A stretch of 58,940 nt of DNA from Lachnospiraceae bacterium (lineage in GTDB: Bacteria; Bacillota; Clostridia; Lachnospirales; Lachnospiraceae): positions 1 to 58,940 of the forward strand of contig JALEJB010000140.1 of assembly GCA_022768825.1 (NCBI GenBank). The letters are read 5' to 3'. The notes beneath the pieces are model-generated. The model did no database searches and had not been told where the DNA came from. It worked only from the letters and a program-made list of their open reading frames with translations. Shown one piece after another: positions 44,925-54,286 of the stretch. Numbering within the stretch: position 1 is the first letter of the stretch; each line of letters begins with the position of its first letter. The position numbers and the translations under genes were made by a program.

Positions 44925-44931
44925 GTTTATT

Positions 44932-44960
44932 ACTATATCATATGATTTTGGCGATTGCAA
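44932..44960 (-). promoter_or_regulatory. Promoter of tRNA-Glu copy 1
   Basis: Minus strand: -35 TTGCAA (44960-44955), 17-base spacer, -10 TATAGT (44937-44932), followed seven bases later by the tRNA 5' end. The copy 2 promoter has the same hexamers. Confidence 0.8.
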
Positions 44961-44971
44961 GTGTTTTTTTG

Positions 44972-45000
44972 AAAAAAAAAGATTTCTCTTTCGAGAAATC
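44972..45000 (-). terminator. Intrinsic terminator of tRNA-Glu copy 2
   Basis: GATTTCTC and GAGAAATC form an 8-bp stem, followed by nine T on the minus strand; nearly the same sequence as the copy 1 terminator. Confidence 0.9.
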
Positions 45001-45006
45001 CTTGCG

Positions 45007-45078
45007 CAGTCCGTACGGGAATCGAACCCGTGTTTCCGCCGTGAGAGGGCGGCGTCTTAACCGCTTGACTAACGAACC
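45007..45078 (-). tRNA. tRNA-Glu (CTC), copy 2
   Basis: 72 bases, identical to copy 1 except in the D-arm. Same anticodon CTC, same acceptor with two G-U pairs, no encoded CCA. It is upstream of copy 1 in the direction of transcription and has its own promoter and terminator. Confidence 0.95.
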
Positions 45079-45085
45079 GTTTATT

Positions 45086-45114
45086 ACTATAGCATACGAT
45101 TTTTACAATTGCAA
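45086..45114 (-). promoter_or_regulatory. Promoter of tRNA-Glu copy 2
   Basis: Minus strand: -35 TTGCAA (45114-45109), 17-base spacer, -10 TATAGT (45091-45086). Confidence 0.8.
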
Positions 45115-45155
45115 GTGTTTTTTTTATTTTTTTATAATTACATACCAAGTATATA

Positions 45156-45237
45156 AAAACATGAGATATTTTTACTCCGATTGTGCTTCCCCTCGTCAGG
45201 CTCGGTCGCACAAAAGTCGTAAAATATCTCATGTTTT
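45156..45237. terminator. Long bidirectional hairpin terminator downstream of galE
   Basis: AAAACATGAGATATTTT (45156-45172) and AAAATATCTCATGTTTT (45221-45237) form a 17-bp perfect stem; inside, TGTGC pairs with GCACA around CCCCTCGTCAGGCTCGG. It lies 28 bases after the galE stop. A-runs and T-runs at both ends allow termination either way. At 82 bases it is much longer than a normal terminator and may be a repeat element. Confidence 0.7.
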
Positions 45238-45265
45238 TTTCACAGTGTCTGACCCCTATATCAGT

Positions 45266-46282
45266 TTAACTCTCATATCCGTTTGGATTATTTTTCTGCC
45301 ATCTCCAGGAATCCGCACACATCTCACGGATGCCGTACTGTGCTTCCCAGCCAAGTTCCTTCTTTGCCTTGCTCGGATCACAGTAACAGGTAGCGATATC
45401 TCCCGCACGACGAGGCTTGATCACATATGGGATCTTGATGTCGTTGGCTTCCTCAAAATTCTTCACGATATCAAGTACGCTGTATCCATGGCCGGTTCCC
45501 AGATTGTAAATGCACAGACCTGCATTCTCCTCGATCTTCTTGAGTGCCTTGACATGACCCACTGCCAAATCTACCACGTGGATGTAATCACGCACTCCGG
45601 TTCCGTCCGGTGTGTCATAATCATCACCGAATACGCCCAGCTGCTCCAGCTTGCCGACAGCCACCTGTGTGATATACGGCATCAGATTGTTCGGGATACC
45701 GTTCGGATTCTCGCCCATGGTTCCGCTCTGATGCGCACCGATCGGATTGAAGTAACGAAGCAGGATCACATTCCACTCGTTGTCCGCCTTCTGCATATCC
45801 GATAAGATCTGCTCCAGCATGGATTTGGTCCAGCCGTAAGGATTCGTACACTGGCCTTTCGGGCAATTTTCTGTGATCGGAATCTCTGCCGGATCTCCGT
45901 ATACCGTTGCGGATGATGAAAAGATAATATTTTTGCAGTTGTTCTGTCTCATCACGTCAACTAACGTCAAGGTTCCCGCAATATTGTTCTCATAATATTC
46001 CCAAGGCTTTGCCACCGACTCGCCCACAGCCTTTAAGCCTGCGAAGTGAATACAGCTGTCAATGCTTTCTTTTGCAAAAATCTCGTTTAAGATGTCTCTG
46101 TCTAAGATATCCCCCTTATAAAAGGTGACCTTCTTTCCGGTCAGCGCTTCCACGCGCTCTAAAGATTTCTCGCTGGAATTGTGAAGGTTGTCCAGTACAA
46201 CTACCTCGTATCCTGCGTTCAATAACTCCACACATGTGTGACTTCCGATGTAACCTGCTCCACCTGTAACTAAAATTGCCAT
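45266..46282 (-). CDS. galE: UDP-glucose 4-epimerase
   Basis: 338 residues from ATG 46282, with AAAGGGG upstream. NAD-binding [10 protein letters not shown] at residue 7, catalytic Ser near 124 ([10 protein letters not shown]) and the Tyr-x3-Lys pair Y149/K153 (NPYGWTKSM). Interconverts UDP-glucose and UDP-galactose for galactose use and for surface polysaccharide precursors. No other Leloir genes are adjacent. Single gene with its own promoter and a long terminator hairpin, divergent from an AraC regulator. Confidence 0.97.
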   Translation of the reverse strand: MAILVTGGAGYIGSHTCVELLNAGYEVVVLDNLHNSSEKSLERVEALTGKKVTFYKGDILDRDILNEIFAKESIDSCIHFAGLKAVGESVAKPWEYYENNIAGTLTLVDVMRQNNCKNIIFSSSATVYGDPAEIPITENCPKGQCTNPYGWTKSMLEQILSDMQKADNEWNVILLRYFNPIGAHQSGTMGENPNGIPNNLMPYITQVAVGKLEQLGVFGDDYDTPDGTGVRDYIHVVDLAVGHVKALKKIEENAGLCIYNLGTGHGYSVLDIVKNFEEANDIKIPYVIKPRRAGDIATCYCDPSKAKKELGWEAQYGIREMCADSWRWQKNNPNGYES

Positions 46283-46347
46283 AATTTTTACCCCTTTCAA
46301 AAATATGATTTCCGCCTACACCAACCGGCTCGTTTCTTACTGATTAC

Positions 46348-46353
46348 ATTCTA
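46348..46353 (-). promoter_or_regulatory. Possible extended -10 of galE
   Basis: Minus strand TGCTAGAAT, an extended -10, 66 bases before the galE ATG. No convincing -35 is seen. Confidence 0.4.
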
Positions 46354-46406
46354 GCACTTTTTCACACATAAGGAATCAAAAAATGGTGACAAGACATGGA
46401 AAAATG

Positions 46407-46435
46407 TTGCATGAAGCCAAAAAGTCCGCTAAAAT
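46407..46435 (+). promoter_or_regulatory. Predicted sigma-A promoter of the AraC-type regulator
   Basis: Plus strand: -35 TTGCAT (46407-46412), 17-base spacer, -10 TAAAAT (46430-46435), 27 bases before the ATG. Confidence 0.7.
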
Positions 46436-46462
46436 GATCGTAACAAACCAAGGAGGCGCGCT

Positions 46463-47299
46463 ATGCATCCGAACTATAAAAATTCCTATAAGGTAGAGCA
46501 AAAAGAGCTGCTCTCCTTAGCCGTCTATAATGTCGGCTACCAGAAATGCGATCTGATGCACCAGTGGGGACCGGGCGTGCGGGATCATTACCTGATCCAC
46601 TATGTCATTTCGGGCAAAGGCTATTACAAAACCAACGGCAAAAAATATACGCTGGAGGCCGGCGATTCCTTTCTGGTCTATCCGAACCGGGAAGTCACCT
46701 ACTTCGCAGACCACGGTCTTCCGTGGGAATACGCATGGGTGGGCTTTAACGGCAGCGATGCGCTGTCGATCCTGAATGCCACCAACTTCACGCCGGAGCA
46801 TCCGATCATCCAAAAGACGCCTCACGGCGAAGAGATCCTGCATGAGCTGCTTCGCATCTACGAGGTACGGGGCAACGAGTTTGAGCGGGCCGTGGAGATG
46901 ACCGGACGATTGTATACGGCTCTGGCGCTGTTTATGAAATCCGCCGACCAAAAGACCCCTTCCACTTCCTATAACAGTTACGTGCAAAAAGCGATCGAAT
47001 ACATCTCTGCCAACTATTCCTATCCGATCACCGTGGAGGATATTGCGGATTATGTGGGGCTCAGCCGTAGTCACCTGTTTCGTTCCTTTGAAAAAGTCAT
47101 GGAAAAATCACCAAAAGAATATCTGACCAATTTTCGGATCAAACAGGCCTGCAATCTGCTAAAAACCTCCGACCTGTCTATCACAGCGATCGCCAATTCC
47201 GTGGGGTTTGAAAACAACCTCTATTTCTCCAAAGCCTTTCACAAGGTCAAGGGCGTATCCCCGAAGGTCTATAAAAAAGAACACGACAAAGGAGTCTGA
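46463..47299 (+). CDS. AraC family transcriptional regulator
   Basis: 278 residues. N-terminal cupin sensor domain (HYVISGKGYYKTNGKKYTLE and GDSFLVYPNREVTYF, residues about 45-85) and a C-terminal pair of helix-turn-helix motifs (ITVEDIADYVGLSRSHLFR and ITAIANSVGFENNLYFSKAF). Members of this cupin-AraC class usually sense sugars or glycosides and activate nearby carbohydrate genes. galE is the divergent neighbour and the obvious candidate target, but no operator was identified. Start with AAGGAGG. One of two plus-strand protein genes here. Confidence 0.94.
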   Translation: MHPNYKNSYKVEQKELLSLAVYNVGYQKCDLMHQWGPGVRDHYLIHYVISGKGYYKTNGKKYTLEAGDSFLVYPNREVTYFADHGLPWEYAWVGFNGSDALSILNATNFTPEHPIIQKTPHGEEILHELLRIYEVRGNEFERAVEMTGRLYTALALFMKSADQKTPSTSYNSYVQKAIEYISANYSYPITVEDIADYVGLSRSHLFRSFEKVMEKSPKEYLTNFRIKQACNLLKTSDLSITAIANSVGFENNLYFSKAFHKVKGVSPKVYKKEHDKGV

Positions 47300-47317
47300 C
47301 AACTGTCAGACTCCTTT
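47288..47317. terminator. Hairpin shared by the convergent AraC and giant-protein genes
   Basis: AAAGGAGTCTGACA (47288-47301) and TGTCAGACTCCTTT (47304-47317) form a perfect 14-bp stem. It contains the AraC-gene stop codon and lies 18 bases beyond the stop of the 2303-residue gene on the other strand. The T-run is poor on the plus strand and displaced on the minus strand. Confidence 0.65.
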
Positions 47318-47335
47318 GATGATCATCCGATCACA

Positions 47336-50300
47336 TTACGTCAATTGTTCCGTTATCTCTGACAACCCTTTAAATCCATAACGGAAAGAGAACCACCAGC
47401 CAACCTTTGAACCGACATCCAGGATTCTTCGACCAATCACCGAACCCATGGCTTTTAAAAAGTTCGGCTGATCTTCCGTGCTGATATCTGCCTTCAACGT
47501 ATAAGCAATCTGTTTGAAATGTTCGCATACCACTTTGAGATACAGCTTTTTAAACTGATCCTTCTTTTCTTCCAACTCATCATCCAGTTCACTTGCTTCC
47601 AATGTCCGCATCATCTTCTCAAATTTTTCCTGCAGTTCAGGTCCCCGACGATCCGGATCGGAAAACAGATGCGCTACTTCTTTTTTCGCAGAATCAAAAA
47701 GCTCCTTTGACTTTTGTATCAGCTGCCTGTGGACAGAACTTTTCATCAAGTGATTCTTCCTTGTATTCTGATTCCGGTAAAACTTTTGATAGTTGCCCAG
47801 CCACTCCAGCTCCAGACGCTTCAATTCTTCCGGCGGTGTCTTGTCGTCATCCTGTGCTTTGCGAAGCTTCGTCAGTGAATCATTGTAAACATGCATACTC
47901 TTAATTGCAAGCATATCATTACAGATTGTGAAATATTCCTCCACCGTCAGAGGATGTAGACCTATTGTGGCAAACGCGCTTATTTTTTTATTGATCGTAT
48001 TCAACAGTGGGATTTCATCAGGATTGCCGTAGAGTTCCATGGTTGTGACGGCGCTGTAAAGCTGCTGTACGCATTCCCTGAGTTTTGTTACCCGTTCTTC
48101 GGATTCCGGTTCACCTGCAAGCTCTGTCAAAGTTTTTTGAACATTTTGTAGTTTGACCAATACTCCCGGGATCGGCATTTTTTTATCAAAATTTGTTCGT
48201 TCTTCCGCGCTCTTACCACGGACAGCAGCCAGTACCTTTTCCTGATTGATATCCATATGCAAGGACTCTTCCAGCGTCTGCTCAAATTCCCGGATATCTT
48301 CGTTCAGCTGTGCGCGATACTGCGCCACCTTTTCCATCATCTGCTCATATGCTTCCTTCAATTCCTTTGTCTGCTGATCTTCCTGTGCAAGCAATGTCCG
48401 GAATTCGTTATCTACCATCATTTGTGCGTCTTCATATAACGATACAATCACATCATTGACATGCTTACCGAATGCATCTTTGCGGATGACTGACAGATTG
48501 AACAGTTTTTCATGAATCTGCAGGAATTCCTGTTCCAAACGAGCCAATTCTTCCTTGGGTGTCTTGTCATCATCCTGTGCTTTGCGAAGCTGCTCCAGAC
48601 GCTTCTCATAGGTATTCATATTCTTACAACTCAGAAGTTCTCCACAGAGCATATCAAATCTATCCACATTCTCAAATGGCTTCTCCAGACATTCCTTCAT
48701 CTCCCTGCAGATCTGATGATAGCGAGGTATTTCTTCCGTATCATATAGAAATCGCATTTGTTTGATATGTTCAAACATCGCTTGTTTTTTGCTGTAGAAA
48801 TCATGCAGACGTTCTTCCCTGGACTGTCCGTTTTCCGTGATACAACTGTGGAAATAATCGATGTTTTCCTGAATCCCCTTTTTGAGTTCCTCCAGGTTCA
48901 TCTTCTCATCAAAGGCTTTGCGTTCCGTTTCACTTTTCCCACGGACAGCAGCCAGCACCTGCTGTCGTTTCATGATCAGACCATTCAGCTCGTCATTTAT
49001 TGTTTTGAGACGTATTTTATCATCAATCTTAGTAGCCTTATTGCAGCTTACATGATAAGAACCGATAGATTCATATCCATTCATATCCAAAATATGCATA
49101 TCATCCAGCTTCCGTATTTTTTCCTCAATCTCCGAAATCTGCGCATTCATGCTATCCACCGAATTTTGCAAACGGATCTGACAGTTGGAAAAATTAGAAA
49201 CTTCCGGTGGCAATTCCAGCCCGAACTTCTGCGCGATGGATAATGCCACACAGATTCGCATTCCTGCCTGTTCAAACGACTCCATATGGAGAACCCGATC
49301 CAGCTCTTCCAGCAATTTATCTTTGTTTTTTTGATAGGTATCCTCAAACTTGTCTGACAAAAGCTTGTGATATTCATGACGGAAATCCTTTGCTTCTCCT
49401 GTACAGGCCGCCATAACCATACGGATAATGCTCTTTTGCTGCTCGTGATTCAGTCTGGTGGCATTACCGAAATCAATGACAGTCAGTCCTTTGTCGTCGA
49501 TCATGATATTGCCGGCATGCAGATCTCCATGATAAAAACCGCCGTCTTCTCTTCCAAAGATACCTTCATCAACCCATTTTTCCGAAAGTTCGATCAGATA
49601 ACCCCGACGCTTTTCCATCTGCTTCATCAGTTGGACCAGCTTCTCTCTCTGCTTCGCATACTGAAGATAATTCCCCTGATTTATCACGGTTTCCGTATGA
49701 CCCTGGGCATCTGTGACCTCAAATGGAGCCATGATCTGCTTCATTTCTTCATGGCAGGCTTTGATATAGCGATCCAATGTGGTGCCCGGTGCCTTTTCCA
49801 ACACAAGCGTATTGGCAGTCGGAGCTACCAGCTGCGCGATCTTCACGGACTGAACCGTTTTCACACCGTCATTATACACATCGCCTTCCTGAATATGATC
49901 TGCTTCAATGCGCAGATCAAACTCTTCCTCGATCTTTTCCAGCTGCCCACGATAGGTAGCCTCCATACCTTCATCCGTATCTTTTGCAGCCTGCAGCATA
50001 AACTCTTTTTCACGCATCATACGATTGCGCACATCCGGTCTCAGAAGCTTGATCACCACATCTTTGCCCTCTTTCGGAAGGTTCGGACCATACAGCTTGC
50101 AGAAAAATGCCTGCGCAACCGAAGCCGCGCCCATTGCCTTCGTCACCTCTATTTTTGTGATCTGTCCCTTTGAGCCATTGACGATGGCAAGCAGTCTCAC
50201 CTGAACGACTTCCTGCGGGATCGGAGCCAGATTTGATTTCATATCCTCCAAAGCCTGCCGTAACACCGGTGGCATCATCTTGTCCGGCATACCCTGAAGC

Positions 50301-53300
50301 ATTTTCTGAAAAAGCGGTCCCGCACCCTTCAAAAATCCACTGAGATAGTTTCCCATGATCTTCTCCCGGTTGGCCTGCAGCTCCTGACGAATCGTTGCAT
50401 TCTCCGCTTCCAGTCTGGCATTTTCTTCGATGAGCTTTTGATTCTCTGCTTCGATCTGTTGATTTTCCTTTCTGATCTGTTCGTTTTCTTTTTCGTTCTG
50501 TTCGTTTTCTTTGGCCAGGCTTGCGTTCTCTTCCTCTGCCTGTTTGATGGATTGCAGCCAGGTGTCCTTTTGTTCGTCAGTCAGATCATCCGGAATCTTT
50601 TTCAGTTCTTCCGTGAGTTCGATCAGCTCATGAATCTTTTTCAGCTCCTTGAGGGGCTTTAATGGATGCAATTTATGAAGTGTCCGCTGTGGCTTGGCAT
50701 TTCGCAAAGCAGACGCAAGCATCGATCTTCTGTCAATGTCTGGAATATTTACAAAATATCCCGCAAAGACATTCTGAATAAAGCCACCCATTCCTTTATC
50801 ACCGATTGTGATCTGTTCCATCATCTGCTCCAGCGTCTTCGGTTCCTCTTTCGGCCCTTGGTCTTCTGCGTTGTCTTTACCAAAAACAGCTTTGACCTGC
50901 GTATTGATCATATCCTGAATCTCGGTCAGATTCTCCTGAACGACCTCTGATATCTTCTGATCGACCTGCGGCAGGCTAACCTGAAGCATTGTTCTCACTT
51001 CTTTTAACATGTCCAGGATTTGCTGAAGCTGTTCCTCTTTTTTCTGTTTTCTTTCTTCCAGCTTTTGCTGCTCTGTTTTTGGAGCCTCATCCTTTTCCTC
51101 TTCCTCTTCCTGATCTTCACCAAAGACATTCTGGGCTGTGAATACAAGACTGATCATCTTCTTAATCGACTTATGATACTCCTTCTCCAGGTCCTCATCA
51201 TTGTCACCCAGCAACAATGGCAGTACTTTACGTAAGATCATTTTGCCTATGATTGGATTTTGTGTCAGTTGATGCAGACCCTCGGATTGTAACATTGTAT
51301 CCAGCATATTTTTGAGCTGTGCTTGCAGATTGGGACCTTCCTCCTGTCCGTCAAATCGCAACGGATCCATTTTTTCAAATATCTGTTCAAACACCTGCGG
51401 CTCAAAAATCAGTGTAAGCACTGCTTCCATATGATTCAGAAGGGTTTTTCGGATACGCTCTCCCGGCGTGTTCATCAGCTCATCCGTCTTCCAGGTTTCC
51501 TCAGAGTAGATCAGATCTGCCAGCAGATCCCGTACTTGTTCCTCCTTTTTTTCCCACTTCAACGCATCCTTCTCTTCCACCTTTTCCGGTGCCAGCTTCA
51601 CTTTGTCCGGGATACAGTCTATCTGAAGCTTCGCTTTTTTCAATATCTCCAGGGTCTCCTGATCATTGATCAGATTCCGGTTTTGCATCTGATGCTCCTC
51701 AATGAAATCTTCCACAGTACGCTTTGAAGCATTCCCTTTCAATACCTCTTGCGTAAGCAAATAGAGATCCTCGGTGGATGTGTTGTCAAAAGCCGGGGAT
51801 TTCATCCCCGTCTTTACTGCCATGAGCTTGAGGCAGACATTACGGACATGGCGAATTTGGGCGACATCGGTACTGTCCGGTTTCAGTTCTTCGAAGATCT
51901 GACGGGCATACTCCTCGCCATAGAGATCGATACCGCTTTGTCCTGTCTCCTTTTTCCCTTCGATCATCTCCATATCCATATGATAGACGAGCATTCGGAT
52001 ATCGAAAGGAACCGGAATGGTCTGACCATCCAGCTTCATCTGGAGCATTCCGCCTTTGGATTGCTCCAATCGGAGATTCACACCTGCCAGATTCAGGTTT
52101 TCCTCATATGCCTCTCCTTCCGGAAACGCACGCAGCGCAGCGCGAAGCGCAAGGATGTTCTCGACCACCTCATTGGAATCTCCTTTTTGGATCAGGGAAG
52201 CAGGTGTCGTCTGAAGCAACAGCACTTTTGCAACCGCACGCGCTTCTTTGCTTAATGCCGAAAGATCTGCCGACACACCGTCCTGGTATGTCGGATCCGT
52301 ATTCTGATTGATCGGTCTGGGATCTTCCGGTTTGTTTTTTTTGCGAATCTTCGTCGCCTTCACGATACTTTCAATGGAACCAAGAAGCTGGGATTGGTCT
52401 TTTTCTCCGACAAGTGCTTCCGCCTCCTTGAATCCCTCAGCAAAACGGGTTCCTTTCAGTTCTTTTGCCACAAACGAGAGATCCCCGTGACTTTCTCCAC
52501 TGAGCAGCTCCACCACCTGATTGCCGATTTTTTGCAGATCGGCTGCCTGTTCCTCAGTGAGCCCTTTGCAAAAGGCTGTTGTCATGTATTCCGAAATCTT
52601 TTTCATGGAATCACTCAGTTTTGCCAGTCCATCCATTCCACGCTTTACCTTGTGGGGGTCTTTCTGCCAGGTTTTGTTTTTCGGCAAACGATTTTCTACC
52701 GCACCTTCTAAGCCCATTGCGCCTCTGACTGCAAGATTTCCCACATAGATCCTGCTGAAATCTTTCTCCAGCTCCTTCTTTCCGGAAAATTCAAATGCTG
52801 TGTCTTTTATGAAACGATGCAGATCTAACTCCGCAATCCTCTGTCCTGCCTCTGTACCGGCAGTCATCTGTATGATCGTGTATGCGGCAATCTGATTAAA
52901 CACGGTCTGATTACCGGCAAGCTTATAAAAATCCACCGCCTCGCCGCCATTGAGATTGCACATCGCCCGATAGGTCCCGTTGACTGCCTGAAAAATACCG
53001 TCACGCAGGCGGGAGATATTGCCCCTTACCAGATTATCCATCTGATGCTTGGTCAATTCCGGCACATCCATTCCGTCTTTTTTCGCCTTGATCAAAATCG
53101 TCTGAATCTCTTTTTTCAGGATCTGTTCCTGGGCGGCTGTGGTACGGGCGCGGTCATAATTCTCCACCTGACCACCGATCATTTGATCGACTTCCAGGGC
53201 AAAGCGATGCTCCGCCCCGAAAGCCTCCTTACCCTTGCTTAAAACCCGATCAACAACGGATGTCTGATCATTGACAAGCGTGACGATATCCCTGATCTGC

Positions 53301-54247
53301 CGACGGGAAAGCGGCAGCATCCTGTCATCCGCCTGATCCAGTCCCAGTGTGTTTCGGATACGTTCATACATGGACGGCGCATATTTTTCACCGAGCTTTT
53401 GCATGACAATCACGAGAAAACGCTCGCGAAGTAACCGGTTTTCTACCGATGCCACGCCGTTTGACAGGGAGAATTTGCCATTATTGATCATTTTCAGCCC
53501 ATTTCCGTCCAATTCCACCTGTCCGCGGTTGTGGGTACCGATCATTCTTGCAAAGCTGTCAAAGGTCAATGCCTCGAGACCCATTTTTTTCTGTCTGCGG
53601 CCTGTGCTTTCAAGCTCGTTGACCGCCATGGATTTCTGTGCGGCAACAAGCAGATCCTGTACACCGGTCACATGCTCTGTCAGTTGTCCGCTTTCCAGCA
53701 GTCGCTTTGCTTCGGACAGCTGCGCGGACTCTGCCCGCAGTCGTTCCAGGGCATCCGCAACTGCCTGCTTGCGGTCACGACCGGACTCAAAAGACGGATC
53801 CTTATGATCGCAGTAATACTGGCAGGCTGCGATTGCTTCCAGGTATGCAGTCTCCAGATCCGCTATGGATTGATTCATCGTATCTTTTTGCAGTGGCTGA
53901 CTCATGAGTTGTTCCAGTGCCTGGACATACTTTTTCGCCTTTTTCATCTCATCGCTGTCACCGGTGAAAGCATTCTGATTTAACAGGATGTGAGAGATAT
54001 TTCGGCTCTGGATGGTCTTCAGACGATATTTCTGTTCATCGGAAAGCTGCAGTGTCGTGCTCTCCGGCAGCTTCAACAGATCGTCAATGAGCTGTCTGTC
54101 CTGCATGGTCTTTTCCATGCTGTAATAATTCGCGTCATAGCCGGTCTTGACCTTCTCCATATTGGTCGCCACACGGGTATCATGGGTAAGCAGCTCGTCG
54201 ACCTGATTTTGTGTGATCTGTTTGTTTTTTTCATGTTGTATAGACAT
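47336..54247 (-). CDS. Giant UbiB/ABC1-kinase-domain coiled-coil protein (paralogue A)
   Basis: 2303 residues from ATG 54247 (AGGAG eight bases upstream). No signal peptide or membrane helix is visible, so it is probably cytoplasmic. Layout: helical N-terminal region (1-1220) without recognised domains; dense coiled coil (about 1229-1296); a complete UbiB/ADCK-type atypical kinase domain (about 1300-1640); then two copies of a roughly 240-residue helical module (starting at V1764 and V2005) and a C-terminal aromatic segment (GSKVGWWFSFRYGFKG). Kinase motifs: KxGQ-like QKMLQG at 1314, Ala-rich loop GAASVAQ near 1374, Lys K1400 (VVIKLLRPDV), ExD-like EEEFDLRIEAD, HGDLHAGN (H1573) and DFG (D1592). 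Known UbiB proteins are about 550 residues and membrane-bound, and help quinone synthesis. Function here is unknown. Confidence 0.85.
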   Translation of the reverse strand: MSIQHEKNKQITQNQVDELLTHDTRVATNMEKVKTGYDANYYSMEKTMQDRQLIDDLLKLPESTTLQLSDEQKYRLKTIQSRNISHILLNQNAFTGDSDEMKKAKKYVQALEQLMSQPLQKDTMNQSIADLETAYLEAIAACQYYCDHKDPSFESGRDRKQAVADALERLRAESAQLSEAKRLLESGQLTEHVTGVQDLLVAAQKSMAVNELESTGRRQKKMGLEALTFDSFARMIGTHNRGQVELDGNGLKMINNGKFSLSNGVASVENRLLRERFLVIVMQKLGEKYAPSMYERIRNTLGLDQADDRMLPLSRRQIRDIVTLVNDQTSVVDRVLSKGKEAFGAEHRFALEVDQMIGGQVENYDRARTTAAQEQILKKEIQTILIKAKKDGMDVPELTKHQMDNLVRGNISRLRDGIFQAVNGTYRAMCNLNGGEAVDFYKLAGNQTVFNQIAAYTIIQMTAGTEAGQRIAELDLHRFIKDTAFEFSGKKELEKDFSRIYVGNLAVRGAMGLEGAVENRLPKNKTWQKDPHKVKRGMDGLAKLSDSMKKISEYMTTAFCKGLTEEQAADLQKIGNQVVELLSGESHGDLSFVAKELKGTRFAEGFKEAEALVGEKDQSQLLGSIESIVKATKIRKKNKPEDPRPINQNTDPTYQDGVSADLSALSKEARAVAKVLLLQTTPASLIQKGDSNEVVENILALRAALRAFPEGEAYEENLNLAGVNLRLEQSKGGMLQMKLDGQTIPVPFDIRMLVYHMDMEMIEGKKETGQSGIDLYGEEYARQIFEELKPDSTDVAQIRHVRNVCLKLMAVKTGMKSPAFDNTSTEDLYLLTQEVLKGNASKRTVEDFIEEHQMQNRNLINDQETLEILKKAKLQIDCIPDKVKLAPEKVEEKDALKWEKKEEQVRDLLADLIYSEETWKTDELMNTPGERIRKTLLNHMEAVLTLIFEPQVFEQIFEKMDPLRFDGQEEGPNLQAQLKNMLDTMLQSEGLHQLTQNPIIGKMILRKVLPLLLGDNDEDLEKEYHKSIKKMISLVFTAQNVFGEDQEEEEEKDEAPKTEQQKLEERKQKKEEQLQQILDMLKEVRTMLQVSLPQVDQKISEVVQENLTEIQDMINTQVKAVFGKDNAEDQGPKEEPKTLEQMMEQITIGDKGMGGFIQNVFAGYFVNIPDIDRRSMLASALRNAKPQRTLHKLHPLKPLKELKKIHELIELTEELKKIPDDLTDEQKDTWLQSIKQAEEENASLAKENEQNEKENEQIRKENQQIEAENQKLIEENARLEAENATIRQELQANREKIMGNYLSGFLKGAGPLFQKMLQGMPDKMMPPVLRQALEDMKSNLAPIPQEVVQVRLLAIVNGSKGQITKIEVTKAMGAASVAQAFFCKLYGPNLPKEGKDVVIKLLRPDVRNRMMREKEFMLQAAKDTDEGMEATYRGQLEKIEEEFDLRIEADHIQEGDVYNDGVKTVQSVKIAQLVAPTANTLVLEKAPGTTLDRYIKACHEEMKQIMAPFEVTDAQGHTETVINQGNYLQYAKQREKLVQLMKQMEKRRGYLIELSEKWVDEGIFGREDGGFYHGDLHAGNIMIDDKGLTVIDFGNATRLNHEQQKSIIRMVMAACTGEAKDFRHEYHKLLSDKFEDTYQKNKDKLLEELDRVLHMESFEQAGMRICVALSIAQKFGLELPPEVSNFSNCQIRLQNSVDSMNAQISEIEEKIRKLDDMHILDMNGYESIGSYHVSCNKATKIDDKIRLKTINDELNGLIMKRQQVLAAVRGKSETERKAFDEKMNLEELKKGIQENIDYFHSCITENGQSREERLHDFYSKKQAMFEHIKQMRFLYDTEEIPRYHQICREMKECLEKPFENVDRFDMLCGELLSCKNMNTYEKRLEQLRKAQDDDKTPKEELARLEQEFLQIHEKLFNLSVIRKDAFGKHVNDVIVSLYEDAQMMVDNEFRTLLAQEDQQTKELKEAYEQMMEKVAQYRAQLNEDIREFEQTLEESLHMDINQEKVLAAVRGKSAEERTNFDKKMPIPGVLVKLQNVQKTLTELAGEPESEERVTKLRECVQQLYSAVTTMELYGNPDEIPLLNTINKKISAFATIGLHPLTVEEYFTICNDMLAIKSMHVYNDSLTKLRKAQDDDKTPPEELKRLELEWLGNYQKFYRNQNTRKNHLMKSSVHRQLIQKSKELFDSAKKEVAHLFSDPDRRGPELQEKFEKMMRTLEASELDDELEEKKDQFKKLYLKVVCEHFKQIAYTLKADISTEDQPNFLKAMGSVIGRRILDVGSKVGWWFSFRYGFKGLSEITEQLT
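47830..48960. repeat. Internal repeat modules of paralogue A
   Basis: Two modules share the opening VLAAVRGKS-x-x-x-R-x-x-FD-x-KM (V1764 and V2005) and the later LRKAQDDDKTP-x-EEL-x-RLE-x-x-(F/W)L (L1887 and L2128). At 47830-47870 and 48555-48595 the DNA is nearly identical over the KAQDDD codons. Paralogue B has the same two modules. Confidence 0.75.
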
Positions 54248-54286
54248 ATGCAATTCTCCTGCATTTCAAAAAATTTTTCCACATAC

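Noticed and set aside
44942..45805. 287-codon plus-strand frame over the tRNAs and galE
   Set aside because: Its first part translates the reverse strand of a tRNA-Glu gene (YGNRTRVSAVRGRR pattern, a common tRNA artefact) and the rest is antisense galE.
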